NCBI GenBank assembly: GCA_035450685.1
Contig: DAOTNF010000013.1
Span: 1-64,000, forward strand
Direction of reading: 5' to 3'
From: Syntrophosphaera sp035450685
GTDB lineage: Bacteria > Cloacimonadota > Cloacimonadia > Cloacimonadales > Cloacimonadaceae
Length of the DNA stretch: 64,000 nucleotides
In this document: piece after piece, positions 25,088 to 34,507 of the stretch
Position numbering within the stretch: the stretch's first letter is position 1
Layout: the number at the start of each line of letters is the position of its first letter
The notes under the pieces: generated by a model
Database searches by the model: none
What the model was told of the DNA's origin: nothing
What the model saw: the letters and a program-made list of their open reading frames with translations, nothing else
Position numbers and translations under genes: made by a program

Positions 25088-26731
25088 TCACTTGAGCAGT
25101 ACCAGCTTCCTTGTTTCCCGGTAGTCCCCGCATTGCAGGCTGTAGAGATAGACCCCCGCGGGAAGCCCTTGCCCGCTGAAGGAAATCTGCTGCAAACCGG
25201 AGCTTAGCTTGTGGCGGGCTACGACCTGTCCACGCAGGTTAAAGATGCTCAGGGTGCCGGAGGAGCGTTCCGGGATGTCAGCTTTGATCAGCGCACTGGC
25301 ACCTCTATGCAGGGGATTGGGGTAGGCGTTATGCAGCCTGGCAACCGCTTGCAGAGCCAGGTCATCCTCCACGGGGGTTCCGCTTCCCAACTTGGCGACA
25401 AAGATATCAGATTCTCCACTTGCAGTCAGGGTATGGATGCCGAAAGTAGCGGTTTCGTAAAAATATCCGGTCACCCAGGCGTTACCCGAGTCATCCACGG
25501 CGATGTCATATACATAATCAATGTCTGTTCCTCCCGCCTGGACAGCCCAAAGCCAGTTGCCAGAGGGGTCCAGCCTGGCAATAAAGATATCCTCCATTCC
25601 TTCTGAATTCAGGGTCTGGTTACCGAAAGTGGCTGTATCCATAAAATACCCGGTCACCCAGGCGTTACATGCTCCATCCAGGGCGATGCTATATCCACAT
25701 TCATAGCTTGTCCCTCCCGCATTGACAGCCCAGAGCCATTTTCCGGAGGGGTCCAGCCTGGCGACAAAGACATCTGCGCCTCCGTTAAACATCAGGTAAA
25801 TGCTGTCGAAATAGATTGTACCTCCAAAATACCCGGTCACCCAGGCATTACCAGCTTTATCCAGGGCAATACTATATGCAAATTCATAGTCTATTCCTCC
25901 CGCTTGGACAGCCCAGAGCCAGTTGCCAGAGGGATTCAGTTTGGCGACAAAGATATCAGTGCGTCCACTTGAAGTTAGGGTCTGGCAACCGAAAGTAGCG
26001 GTGTTGCTAAAATACCCGGTCAACCAGGCGTCACCAGCTTCATCCAAGACGATGCTATATCCTTCGTCCCACCCTGTTCCTCCAGCCTGGAAAGTCCATA
26101 GCCAGTTGCCAGAGGGGCCCAGCCTGGCGACGAAGATATCCTCCTCTCCGCTTGAAGTCAGGGTCTGGTTGCCGAAAGTGGCTGTGCCCGTAAAATACCC
26201 GGTCACCCAGGCGTTACCAGCGTTATCCACGGCTATGTCATGTCCCTTATCAAATTCTGTCCCACCTGCTTTTACTGCCCATAGCCAGTTGCCGGAGGGG
26301 TCCAGCCTGGCAACAAAGACATCAGTACGTCCGCTTGAAGTTAGGGTCTGGCTGCCGAAAGTGGCTGTGCCCGTAAAATACCCGGTCACCCAGGAGTTGC
26401 CCGCGTCATCCAAGATGATGCCACGTCCAATTTCATCTCTTGTTCCTCCCGCTTTTACCGCCCATAGCCAGTCGCCGGAGGGGTCCAGCTTGGCGACAAA
26501 GACATCAGTGCGTCCGCTTGCAGTCAGGGTATAGCTGCCAAAAGTGGCAGTGCCTTGAAAATGCCCTGTCACATACTGGTTGCCCTGGCTGTCGATTGCT
26601 ATGGAATGGCCTTCATTCCAGCCCATCCCTCCCGCTTTGACTGCCCACTGCCACTGGGGCGCCTGCGCTCCCAAAAGCGCCGCTCCGCAGAGCAAGACAA
26701 GACACAGAATCAAGCATTTTGTCATTTTCAT
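25088..26731 (-). CDS. Secreted SBBP-repeat protein with sorting tail (paralogue 2)
   Basis: 547 residues. The signal peptide is MKMTKCLILCLVLLCGAALL with cleavage near LGAQA. Repeats have the form GNAWVTGYFTGTATFGNQTL...DVFVARLDPSGNWLWAVKAGG, and the FlgD-like tail ends ETRKLVLLK. The start at 26731 is taken from GGGAGG upstream and signal-peptide position; the longer frame to 26830 reads backwards through an R3 repeat. Repeat sequences differ more from paralogue 1 than the tails do. Confidence 0.85.
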   Translation of the reverse strand: MKMTKCLILCLVLLCGAALLGAQAPQWQWAVKAGGMGWNEGHSIAIDSQGNQYVTGHFQGTATFGSYTLTASGRTDVFVAKLDPSGDWLWAVKAGGTRDEIGRGIILDDAGNSWVTGYFTGTATFGSQTLTSSGRTDVFVARLDPSGNWLWAVKAGGTEFDKGHDIAVDNAGNAWVTGYFTGTATFGNQTLTSSGEEDIFVARLGPSGNWLWTFQAGGTGWDEGYSIVLDEAGDAWLTGYFSNTATFGCQTLTSSGRTDIFVAKLNPSGNWLWAVQAGGIDYEFAYSIALDKAGNAWVTGYFGGTIYFDSIYLMFNGGADVFVARLDPSGKWLWAVNAGGTSYECGYSIALDGACNAWVTGYFMDTATFGNQTLNSEGMEDIFIARLDPSGNWLWAVQAGGTDIDYVYDIAVDDSGNAWVTGYFYETATFGIHTLTASGESDIFVAKLGSGTPVEDDLALQAVARLHNAYPNPLHRGASALIKADIPERSSGTLSIFNLRGQVVARHKLSSGLQQISFSGQGLPAGVYLYSLQCGDYRETRKLVLLK

Positions 26732-26756
26732 TTTTTCCTCCCTATGATGGGTTTCT

Positions 26757-26803
26757 AAAAGACTGGATCCTTGGTCAAGCACGCTTGCCCGGGATGAAGC
26801 GGT
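26757..26803 (+). repeat. R3 hairpin, decayed
   Basis: The left arm is ATCCTTGG and the right arm CCCGGGAT, so the stem is partly broken. It overlaps the upstream sequence of paralogue 2. Confidence 0.6.
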
Positions 26804-26861
26804 TTTAGGGTCTGGTGGGGATTGTTTCATGGCTTGGCTTGCACCATTTTACCTTTCCACC

Positions 26862-28523
26862 TCACTTGAGCAGCACAAGTTTCCTGGTTTCCCGATATTC
26901 CCCGCATTGCAGACTGTAGAAATAGACTCCCGCGGGAAGCCCCACCCCGCTAAAGGATATCTGCTGCAAACCTGAACCCAGCTTGTGGCGAGCTACGACC
27001 TGTCCACGCAGGTTGAAGATACTCAGGGTGCCGGTGGTGCGTTCCGGTATTTCTGCTTTTATCAGCGCACTTCCATCTCTGTTTAGAGGATTTGGATAGG
27101 CGTTATGCATTCTGGCAACCGCTTGCGGAGCCAGCTCATCCTCCACCGCTGTGCAGATTCCCAGCTTTGCGACATAGATATCAGTGCCTCCGCTTGCTAT
27201 CAGGTGAATGTTGTCGAAAACGCCTACTTCCTCAAAAGAACCGGTCACGTAGGGATTTCCCGAGCCATCAACAGAGATGCCATTCCCGAAGTCAGCGTCT
27301 GTTCCTCCTGCTTTGACCGCCCAGAGCCAGTTCCCGGAGGGGTCCAGCCTGGCGACAAAGATATCAGTGTCCCAGTATGTTGTCAGAGTATGGCTACCAA
27401 AAGTGGCTGTGCCTTGAAAACGCCCTGTCACGTAAGCGTTACCCGTTCCATCCATGGCGATGCCATTTCCATGGTCTGTACCTGTCCCTCCTGCATTGAC
27501 GGCCCAGAGCCAGTTGCCGGAAGGGTCCAGCCTGGCGACGAATATATTTGCATTCCAACCCGAACCGCCTGCTACCACGGAATGGCTGCCGAAAGAGGCT
27601 GCGCCCATAAAGAACCCGGTCACCCAAGCGTTTCCCTCGTCATCCACGGCGATGTCATAGCCAAAGTCATAGTTAGTCCCTCCCGCATTGACGGCCCAGA
27701 GCCAGTTGCCGGAAAAGCCCAGTTTGGCGACAAAGATATCGTTGTTTCCGTTTGTCGTCAGGGTACGGTTGCCGAAAGTGGTTGTATCTCTAAAAACCCC
27801 GGTCAACCATGTATTTCCCGCTTCATCCACAGCGATGCAATATGCCTCTTCAAAATCTGCGCCTCCCGCCTGGACAGCCTGGAGCCAGTTGCCGGAAGGG
27901 CTCAGTTTGACAACGAATATATCAGTGCCTCCGTTTGCCGTCAGGCTATGGCTGCCAAAAGTGGCGTTGCCAAAAAAATGCCCGGTCACGTAGGCATAAC
28001 CCATGCCATCCAGGGCGATACTATTTCCCCAGTCAAAGTTTGTGCTTCCCGCTTGGACAACCCAGAGCCAGTTGCCATTTGTGTCCAGCTTGGCAACATA
28101 GATATCTGTATCCAATTCCCCTCCATATGTCGTCAGGGTATGGTTCCCGAAAGTGGCGGTGCCTGTATAATACCCGGTCACGTAGGCATTGCCTGTAACA
28201 TCCACAGCAATACCTCTCCCCACGTCACGTCCTGCTCCCCCCGCTCTTACTGCCCAGAGCCAGTTGCCGGATGGATCAAGTTTGGCAACAAAGAGATCAT
28301 CGTCTCCGCTTGCAGTCAGAGTGTGGGTGCCGAAAGTGGCAGTTTCTTCAAAACACCCGATGATATACTGGTTGCCCTGACTGTCGATTGCTATGGAGTA
28401 GCCCACATCACTATAATCCCCTCCCGCTTTGACTGCCCACTGCCACTGGGGCGTCTGCGCTCTCAAAACCATCGCTCCGCAGAGCAGGACAAGACACAGA
28501 ATCAAGCATTTTGTAGCTTTCAT
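26862..28523 (-). CDS. Secreted SBBP-repeat protein with sorting tail (paralogue 3)
   Basis: 553 residues. Signal peptide (MKATKCLILCLVLLCGAMVL), then about nine SBBP repeats and an FlgD-like tail (NAYPNPLNRDGSALIKAEIP). It is the most diverged of the three tandem copies in the tail (TAVEDELAPQ against TPVEDDLALQ). The start at 28523 is supported by GGGAGG 5 bases upstream. It lies 330 bases downstream of the formate-tetrahydrofolate ligase terminator on the same strand, so it is probably transcribed separately. Confidence 0.85.
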   Translation of the reverse strand: MKATKCLILCLVLLCGAMVLRAQTPQWQWAVKAGGDYSDVGYSIAIDSQGNQYIIGCFEETATFGTHTLTASGDDDLFVAKLDPSGNWLWAVRAGGAGRDVGRGIAVDVTGNAYVTGYYTGTATFGNHTLTTYGGELDTDIYVAKLDTNGNWLWVVQAGSTNFDWGNSIALDGMGYAYVTGHFFGNATFGSHSLTANGGTDIFVVKLSPSGNWLQAVQAGGADFEEAYCIAVDEAGNTWLTGVFRDTTTFGNRTLTTNGNNDIFVAKLGFSGNWLWAVNAGGTNYDFGYDIAVDDEGNAWVTGFFMGAASFGSHSVVAGGSGWNANIFVARLDPSGNWLWAVNAGGTGTDHGNGIAMDGTGNAYVTGRFQGTATFGSHTLTTYWDTDIFVARLDPSGNWLWAVKAGGTDADFGNGISVDGSGNPYVTGSFEEVGVFDNIHLIASGGTDIYVAKLGICTAVEDELAPQAVARMHNAYPNPLNRDGSALIKAEIPERTTGTLSIFNLRGQVVARHKLGSGLQQISFSGVGLPAGVYFYSLQCGEYRETRKLVLLK

Positions 28524-28860
28524 TTTTCCTCCCATGACAGGTTTTTTCACTCAGCACTATACTGGGTGGGTTTTGGTAAACATATGATGCAAAATATGTG
28601 CCGATTGAATCTTTACTTTGCGGGGAGGAGTTTCAAAAGACTGGATCCCGGGTCAAGCACGCTTGCCGGGATGACACAGTATGTAGCCTGGTGGACTTGT
28701 TTCGGGGAAACCTTTCCACCATTTCACCTTTCCACCTTTCCACCTTCAAAGATCCTGTTATCCGCGTTCTATTTCACCACCCCACCACGCCATCACGTCA
28801 CCACTATTCCTCCTTCCCACCTTCAAAGACCCTGTCGATCTGTGCCTTTGCGATAAGACC
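28524..28860. other. Intergenic region with R3 and pyrimidine tract
   Basis: One R3 hairpin (28635-28680), a pyrimidine tract (28711-28745) and the phrase GATCCTGTTATCCGCGTTCTAT, which also occurs near 12845-12872 and, inverted, near 3403-3427. No gene is seen. Confidence 0.7.
28635..28680 (+). repeat. R3 hairpin
   Basis: Stem ATCCCGGGTCAAGC / GCTTGCCGGGAT, with one C missing on the right arm. Confidence 0.7.
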
Positions 28861-28897
28861 AAAAAAAAGCCGGAACCTAAGTTTTTAGTGTCCCGGC
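28861..28897 (-). terminator. Rho-independent terminator of fhs
   Basis: Minus-strand stem GCCGGGAC / GTTCCGGC (one G-U pair) followed by eight T, 20 bases past the fhs stop. Confidence 0.85.
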
Positions 28898-28916
28898 ACA
28901 AGGTCTTTAGGGTTAA

Positions 28917-30587
28917 TCAGAACAGGCCGCTGATGTCGCCATCGTCTTCCACGGAGATGGTTTCGGCGGAGGGGTGTCTGGGCAGGCCGGGCATGCGCAT
29001 GATCTCTCCGGTGATGGGCACCAGGAAGCCCGCTCCGCTCGAGATGACTATCTTGCGGACGGTGACCAGGAAGTCCTTGGGGCGGCCGATGAGGTCGGGA
29101 TTGTCGGAAAGCGACTTCTGGGTCTTGGCGATGCAGATGGGCAGCTTGTCGAAGCCGAATTTGGCGATCCTCTTCAAGTCCGCTTTGGCGTCCGCGGAGT
29201 AATCCACCTTCTCCGCTCCGTAGATCTCGTGGGCGATGGTGTGAATCTTGTCTTCCACCGGGCTGTCCCAATCGTAAAGCCCGTGGTAGTGGCAGATTTC
29301 CTTGTCCACCATATCCACCACCTGTTGGGCGAGGTCCAGCCCGCCTTTTCCGCCCCGGGTGTGGTATTCCACCACAGATGAATCGAATCCGCGGGCACAG
29401 GCGTAGTCTCGGATCAGCCTGATCTCCTCATCGGTGTCGGTGGCGAAGCGGTTGATGGCGACAATGGACTTCATGCCGAACTTGTCGATGTTTTCCAGAT
29501 GTTTGCCCAGATTGGCCAGGCCGGCTTCCACCGCCGCGGGATTGGGGGTGGCGAGGTCTTTGAGCTTGACCCCTCCATGCACCTTGAGCGCGCGGACGGT
29601 TGCCACCAAGACCACGGCGTCGGTGCAGAGCCCGCCATATTTGCAGACGATATCGAAAAACTTTTCCGCGCCCAGGTCGAAGCCGAAGCCCGCCTCGGTG
29701 ACAGTGTATTCCGACAGCCGCAGCGCGCTCTTGGTGGCAAGGATGCTGTTGGCGCCCTGGGCGATGTTGGCAAAGGGGCCGCCGTGCACGAAGGCGGCTG
29801 TGTTTTCGGTGGTCTGCACGATGTTTGGTTTGAGGGCGTCCTTGAGCAGGGCGGCGATGGCGCCCTCATAGCCCAGTTGCCTCACATAGACCGGCTCTCC
29901 GTCGAAGGTGAAGCCCACGGTGATATTGCCGATGCGCTCCTTGAGCTCGTCCATGTTGTTTGCCAGGCAGAGGATGGCCATGATCTCGCTGGCGGGGGTG
30001 ATGTCGAAACCGTCTTCGCGGGGGAAGCCCTGCTTGCTGCCGCCGAGGCCGATGACGATCTTGCGCAGCATGCGGTCGTTCACGTCCAGCACCCGTTTCC
30101 AGGTCATGCGGCGGGGATCGATATTGAGCGAGTTGTCAAAGTAAACATGGTTGTCCACCAGGGCCGCGAGGGTGTTGTTGGCGGCGGTGACGGCATGGAA
30201 GTCGCCCGTGAAGTGGAGGTTGATATCCTCCATCGGCAACACCTGGCTCCAGCCTCCGCCGGCTGCTCCGCCCTTGATGCCAAACACTGGGCCCAATGAG
30301 GGTTCGCGGATGGCGACGATGCTCTTTTTACCGATCTGGTTGAGGGCTTGGGAGAGGCCGATGGCGACCGTGGTCTTGCCTTCCCCGGCGGGGGTGGGCG
30401 TGATGGCGGAGACCAGGATCAGCTTGCCTCTGGGGTTGTTCTGGATGCGCTCCAGTGCGGAATAGCTGAGCTTGGCTTTATACTCGCCGTAATGCTCCAG
30501 TTCCTGGGGGCTTAGCCCAATCTGGGCGGCGATCTCATCTATTGGTTTCAAGGTTACGCTGCGCGCGATCTCTTGATCTGTTTGCAT
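28917..30587 (-). CDS. fhs: Formate--tetrahydrofolate ligase
   Basis: 556 residues, the canonical bacterial length. The enzyme makes 10-formyl-tetrahydrofolate from formate, THF and ATP, feeding purine and fMet synthesis and the methyl branch of the Wood-Ljungdahl pathway. Recognised motifs are TPTPAGEGKTTVAIGLSQAL (P-loop), EPSLGPVFGIKGGAAGGGW, DFHAVTAANNTLAALVDNH and VHGGPFANIAQGANS, ending with PGLPRHPSAETISVEDDG. The start at 30587 has AAGGAGT 6 bases upstream; the extra 20 residues of the longer frame are not family-like. The gene is single, with its own terminator. Confidence 0.97.
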   Translation of the reverse strand: MQTDQEIARSVTLKPIDEIAAQIGLSPQELEHYGEYKAKLSYSALERIQNNPRGKLILVSAITPTPAGEGKTTVAIGLSQALNQIGKKSIVAIREPSLGPVFGIKGGAAGGGWSQVLPMEDINLHFTGDFHAVTAANNTLAALVDNHVYFDNSLNIDPRRMTWKRVLDVNDRMLRKIVIGLGGSKQGFPREDGFDITPASEIMAILCLANNMDELKERIGNITVGFTFDGEPVYVRQLGYEGAIAALLKDALKPNIVQTTENTAAFVHGGPFANIAQGANSILATKSALRLSEYTVTEAGFGFDLGAEKFFDIVCKYGGLCTDAVVLVATVRALKVHGGVKLKDLATPNPAAVEAGLANLGKHLENIDKFGMKSIVAINRFATDTDEEIRLIRDYACARGFDSSVVEYHTRGGKGGLDLAQQVVDMVDKEICHYHGLYDWDSPVEDKIHTIAHEIYGAEKVDYSADAKADLKRIAKFGFDKLPICIAKTQKSLSDNPDLIGRPKDFLVTVRKIVISSGAGFLVPITGEIMRMPGLPRHPSAETISVEDDGDISGLF

Positions 30588-30769
30588 AGGGATACTCCTT
30601 TTAAGGCTTGATATTGAATAATCTAAACGGATTTTACGATCTGGCACGGAGGAAATGCCGGGAGGGGCTTGATCTTATTCCTTTTCTGGCAGAAAATCAG
30701 GCCATTTCTCAAACTGAGTGGATAAATCAATTCTAAAACAAGGGCACAAAAAATAAGACTGGTGTCAGT

Positions 30770-30920
30770 CCGCCCTCGCGCGCGCGAGACGGCTAAGTCT
30801 CTGTCTTCCTGGGGTCATCCTTAACCCGGTGAGGGATGACCTAAGGATGATGGCACCAAACGCTGTAGCAGCAAGGGACGGAGCTATGAAGGATTGTGGA
30901 GATTATTCTAAGTATTTCAT
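30770..30920 (+). repeat. R1 palindrome/mini-ORF element, copy D
   Basis: The palindrome at 30808-30846 has a changed centre: GGTCATCC TTAACCCGGTGA GGGATGACC. The outer stem is kept while the usual TTATAA core is replaced. The downstream ATG at 30886 starts MKDCGDYSKYFMKK and stops. Confidence 0.75.
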
Positions 30921-30993
30921 GAAAAAGTGAAAAGGTGGAATAGTGGAAACAAGTCCACCAGACCCCGAAACAGACCCTACCAGACTATATACC

Positions 30994-31029
30994 GTGTCAT
31001 CACGGGCTTGACCCGTGATCCAGTCTTTT
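30994..31029 (-). repeat. R3 hairpin
   Basis: Minimal form with stem ATCACGGG/CCCGTGAT, identical in the core to the copies at 22549 and 39551. Confidence 0.75.
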
Positions 31030-31154
31030 GAGGCAAGCCAGTCGTAATATTGCAAGCCAAACTGAATTAGCTTCGCGCAGAGCCGAAAAGCGGCAGGATA
31101 TACAAAAGAGGAAAGCAAGCGCTTCCCTCTTGTAATAAGGTTTTTATGGAGTGG

Positions 31155-34130
31155 CTACCAGCGCAGGATCTTGGCGGTGCGGCTTTCTTTGCCGCTTCTG
31201 AGGCGCAGCAGATACACTCCGGAGCCGACCTGGCGGCCTTGTTCGTCATTTCCGTCCCAGTTGAGGGAATGTTCTCCCGGCTGCAACAGCGGATAGCGGA
31301 AGCATTTCACCACCTGCCCGCGGATGTTGCAGATCAGCAATTCCGCCGGCTGGGCGTCTTTGGTTGACCAGTTCACCTGCACGCTGGCGCGGAAGGGGTT
31401 GGGATGGCATCTGCCAAAGGCCAGCCCGACAGAGGGGGTGTCCGGTTCCTGGGGCAGGGAACTGAGCAGGTAAGACAGCTTTTGGGCATAGACGCCCGTC
31501 TGGAGATGCCCGACAGCGGGAATTCCCGTCCGCTCGTCGCTCCAGCAGACAATAGCCTCGTTGCCGAAGGCGCTGATCCTGGGATAGTCCGCGTCGCCCT
31601 GATGGGAGCCGAAGCTCGATTGGGAGGCGCCCACCGGTTCGCCATCGGGATCGATGAAGCGGTAATACAGGTCGCGGTCTTCGTTCTGATAGTTGCTTTG
31701 TTCGCTCCATACACCCAGCAGGATGCCGCTTTCCAGTCTTGCCAGGCTCACGTTGCCAAGCCCATGCGGGGTGGATGTATTGATCTGTATGCCAGGGTAT
31801 TGATAGGCCAGATTCCCTCCGTTTAAAAACACCTTTTGCAGGCGTATGCTGCGCGCTCCCGATCCTTCAGTGTGGTCATAGATCAGGTTCAGGGCGTTGT
31901 CATCGATGGCGCAGCCGACGGTGAGGTGGTGCGGTTCGTGGATCAGGACACCCGCTTCGGTCCAGGGGAAACCCGCCTGGGGTGTGACCCGTTGGGCGAA
32001 GATGGGAGCGCTGGGATAGCCCGCGATCAGGCAGACCAGGTCTTCTTCCACCAAGCTTGAGAAGATCGGCCATACATTAGGAGAAGCTTCCGCTTCAAAG
32101 ATTTTTGTGCCCTGAGGGTTCCACCCGGGCAGCAGGTCGCCATTGGCGTCCACCAGCAGGCAGTAGGTGGCAAAGCTGGTGCTGCCAGGCCTGCGCTGGA
32201 ACCAGGCAAAGTAGCGTCCGGGGGTGTTGACCATCCTGACATTGGGGTTCGGAATACCTTGGAGCAGGAGTCTGCCAGATTCTCCCCACATCTTTTGGAG
32301 GTTGCTGATCCGCTGGCCATAAAGTCGTGACGTTCCCGTTCCATAATCGATCAGCCAGCCCAGATAGATGTCGCCCTCATGCTCACAGAACTTGGCATAG
32401 CCTGCGTAAGGAGTTCCGGGGCAGACCAGCAGTCCGTTGCCAGCCCATTGGGGATTGCCCGCCAGGTCAAAGACCTGCAGGTAGGTGTTGGTATCGGTGA
32501 AAAGCACGGCAAAGCGGTCACTGCCATAGTTGATCGCGCCCAGCAAACGAATGTTTGGCCCATAGCTGCCGATGGGAACGCCCCCGGAGGGCAGCAGCAG
32601 TTCTCCGTCAGTGCTGAGGATTTGAAAGTACAGCCAGTTTCCGCCTTGATGGCGGGAGTCGTTATAGATCAGCACATTGTGCCCGTTCACTGCCAGGCTG
32701 GCAATGGGAATGGCCGAACCAGCAAGCGCTTCGGACAGCGGATCGGCAGCCGGCTGCAGCGGATTGCCTCCGTAATCCCGCATCAAAAAGCGCAGGCTCT
32801 TGCCATCTGACCCCTTTTCCACCAGCAGATACATGGGATTGGTGTTCCAACCGAAGACCTGGGGCTTGCAGCCGGAATCCCAGTTTTCGCTGATCACCAG
32901 TCCATCCGCGGGCCAGACCAGTTCGCCGCTGTAATTGTCGATCGCCTGGCCGCGCAGGATCAGCGGTGTGTCCGGGCCGGAATTGGTGCTCCAGACGATC
33001 ATTGCTTTCAGGGAGTCGTCAAAACGCCAGTCCAGATAGCTCACCTCGCCGGTTCCCGACCAGATTTGGGTTGGGTAATACTGGTGATGAGACCAGCGAT
33101 AAGTATGAGTGCGCACCTGAGTTACGCCATCGATGGGTGTGCTGCTCAGTACCCTTGTATTAGACATAAACCAGTCTAACAGCTTATAGTGGGTTGAAAG
33201 CGGCATGGGCTGAGGATTGAGCACCAGGTCCCCGGGCTGCTCCGTGGCAGGATTCAGGTTGAATCTAAACACCTTGAAACGCAGCCGGGTATCCGTTTGG
33301 GCAATCATAACCACATCAAAGATATACTGATAATCCCTTAAGTGCAATTGGTGCAGGCCACATTCGCCCGGCTCCAGAGGGAAGCTTCTGTGGTAACGGA
33401 TGGAGCCGTTCAATGGGGAGTAAGCTGCAAGATTGTAGTTGGTGCCAGCCTGGCTGGTGGTGTGGTAACTTACCACCAAACCTTCTGTGTCATCGAAGGA
33501 TGCAAGGCAGTCATTAAGCGTCAATTGCTGTTCAGCCTGGATCAGGGGTTGGTTCAGGCTCCAGGTGTCGTTGCCGCTGCCATTCAATTTGTAGGCATAG
33601 GCGGCAGGGAGGTTGGGATCCGGCTGGACCACGATGTAGGCTCCCCCGGAGCTGTGAGCGCGGATCTTGTAATGGGTGAAGGTTACGCCAAACCTGAAGT
33701 AGCAATCGTTATTGACCAGGATTCCGCCATCAGTCCAGAGCAGGTTTCCCTGCAGGTCGATCTTGTTTGCCATCAGCCTCGCGTGGCCTGACCCCAATTC
33801 CTCCTGCCCTTCCAGCCAGCAGACCAGATAATTGTCATCGGAGCAGCGCACCATTTGCTCTCCGCCGATGCCCAGGCCGCAGCCCGCGATACGCAGGGGG
33901 GAATCCCACACCTCCTCGCCCAGCGCGCTGATCCGGTTTGCCATCAGGCAGTTTTCTCCATCCAGTATCTGCGTCCAGAGCGTGATCAGGCTGCCGTCAT
34001 CTGCTTGCTGCGTGCAGCCAGTGTAGCTCAGTTCCTGCGCTTCCCGCACCACGACATCCTCAGTCCAGACAGGGTTGGCAAAAGCCAGGCTGGTGGCGAG
34101 CAGCAGTAGTAGCATAGCCGTGTGTTTCAT
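31155..34130 (-). CDS. Secreted propeller-like protein with sorting tail
   Basis: 991 residues. The signal peptide is MKHTAMLLLLLATSLAFA. The body has irregular repeats around phrases such as DLQGNLLWTDGGILVNND and AGNPQWAGNGLLVCPG, which suggests a beta-propeller. The end is an FlgD-like tail (CHPNPFRASVQVNWS ... GVYLLRLRSGKESR). No enzyme motif is recognised. Conserved Trp/Gly spacing and the tail place it among exported proteins typical of this lineage. The start at 34130 has AAAAGGAG 8-9 bases upstream. It is divergent from the C25 peptidase gene at 34508, with 377 bases between them. Confidence 0.78.
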   Translation of the reverse strand: MKHTAMLLLLLATSLAFANPVWTEDVVVREAQELSYTGCTQQADDGSLITLWTQILDGENCLMANRISALGEEVWDSPLRIAGCGLGIGGEQMVRCSDDNYLVCWLEGQEELGSGHARLMANKIDLQGNLLWTDGGILVNNDCYFRFGVTFTHYKIRAHSSGGAYIVVQPDPNLPAAYAYKLNGSGNDTWSLNQPLIQAEQQLTLNDCLASFDDTEGLVVSYHTTSQAGTNYNLAAYSPLNGSIRYHRSFPLEPGECGLHQLHLRDYQYIFDVVMIAQTDTRLRFKVFRFNLNPATEQPGDLVLNPQPMPLSTHYKLLDWFMSNTRVLSSTPIDGVTQVRTHTYRWSHHQYYPTQIWSGTGEVSYLDWRFDDSLKAMIVWSTNSGPDTPLILRGQAIDNYSGELVWPADGLVISENWDSGCKPQVFGWNTNPMYLLVEKGSDGKSLRFLMRDYGGNPLQPAADPLSEALAGSAIPIASLAVNGHNVLIYNDSRHQGGNWLYFQILSTDGELLLPSGGVPIGSYGPNIRLLGAINYGSDRFAVLFTDTNTYLQVFDLAGNPQWAGNGLLVCPGTPYAGYAKFCEHEGDIYLGWLIDYGTGTSRLYGQRISNLQKMWGESGRLLLQGIPNPNVRMVNTPGRYFAWFQRRPGSTSFATYCLLVDANGDLLPGWNPQGTKIFEAEASPNVWPIFSSLVEEDLVCLIAGYPSAPIFAQRVTPQAGFPWTEAGVLIHEPHHLTVGCAIDDNALNLIYDHTEGSGARSIRLQKVFLNGGNLAYQYPGIQINTSTPHGLGNVSLARLESGILLGVWSEQSNYQNEDRDLYYRFIDPDGEPVGASQSSFGSHQGDADYPRISAFGNEAIVCWSDERTGIPAVGHLQTGVYAQKLSYLLSSLPQEPDTPSVGLAFGRCHPNPFRASVQVNWSTKDAQPAELLICNIRGQVVKCFRYPLLQPGEHSLNWDGNDEQGRQVGSGVYLLRLRSGKESRTAKILRW

Positions 34131-34507
34131 GAAAAAGGCTCCTTTTCAAATAGATTGGAAAAGATAACAAGTCCCGCGGGCAGGCGCTGCCCTTACATAA
34201 AGACACAAAACAAACAGCTTACAGAATGATAGTATAAACAAGTCCGCCACATTTGCAACTTCTTTCTTTAAAAATTATAAGGCTCCCGATATACAGCGTG
34301 AGGCACCCATTGCGGGCTGAAATTGCCAGGGCAGCAATATTCCAAGGATTGGTCCGTATCCCTTGTCTTCCGCAGGTATTCACAGATCACAAACGCAGCC
34401 CGGACGCCTGTTTTCTTTGCCCTCAAAAAACTACTTGACTGAATCTGCCATTTCTCACACAAGAATTTTTCGACTATATTTAGATAAACCAAGATGGAAT
34501 ACAGATT
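34131..34507. other. Divergent promoter region
   Basis: No gene and no copy of R1-R3. A short hairpin GGGCAGGCGCTGCCC lies at 34178-34192. A TTGACT at about 34434 and AT-rich TATATTTAGAT near 34475 could belong to the plus-strand promoter, but the spacing is not good enough to call. Confidence 0.45.

Larger units (their letters stand above)
30588..31154. other. Intergenic region upstream of fhs
   Basis: R1 copy D, a purine tract (30919-30950) and one R3 hairpin lie here. The stretch 30600-30760 next to fhs shows no repeat and must contain the fhs promoter, but I cannot place it with confidence. Confidence 0.6.

Noticed and set aside
23184..28523. Regularly spaced repeats resembling a CRISPR array
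   Set aside because: The ~156-bp period is the protein repeat of SBBP genes, in frame and coding; unit length and divergence do not fit CRISPR.
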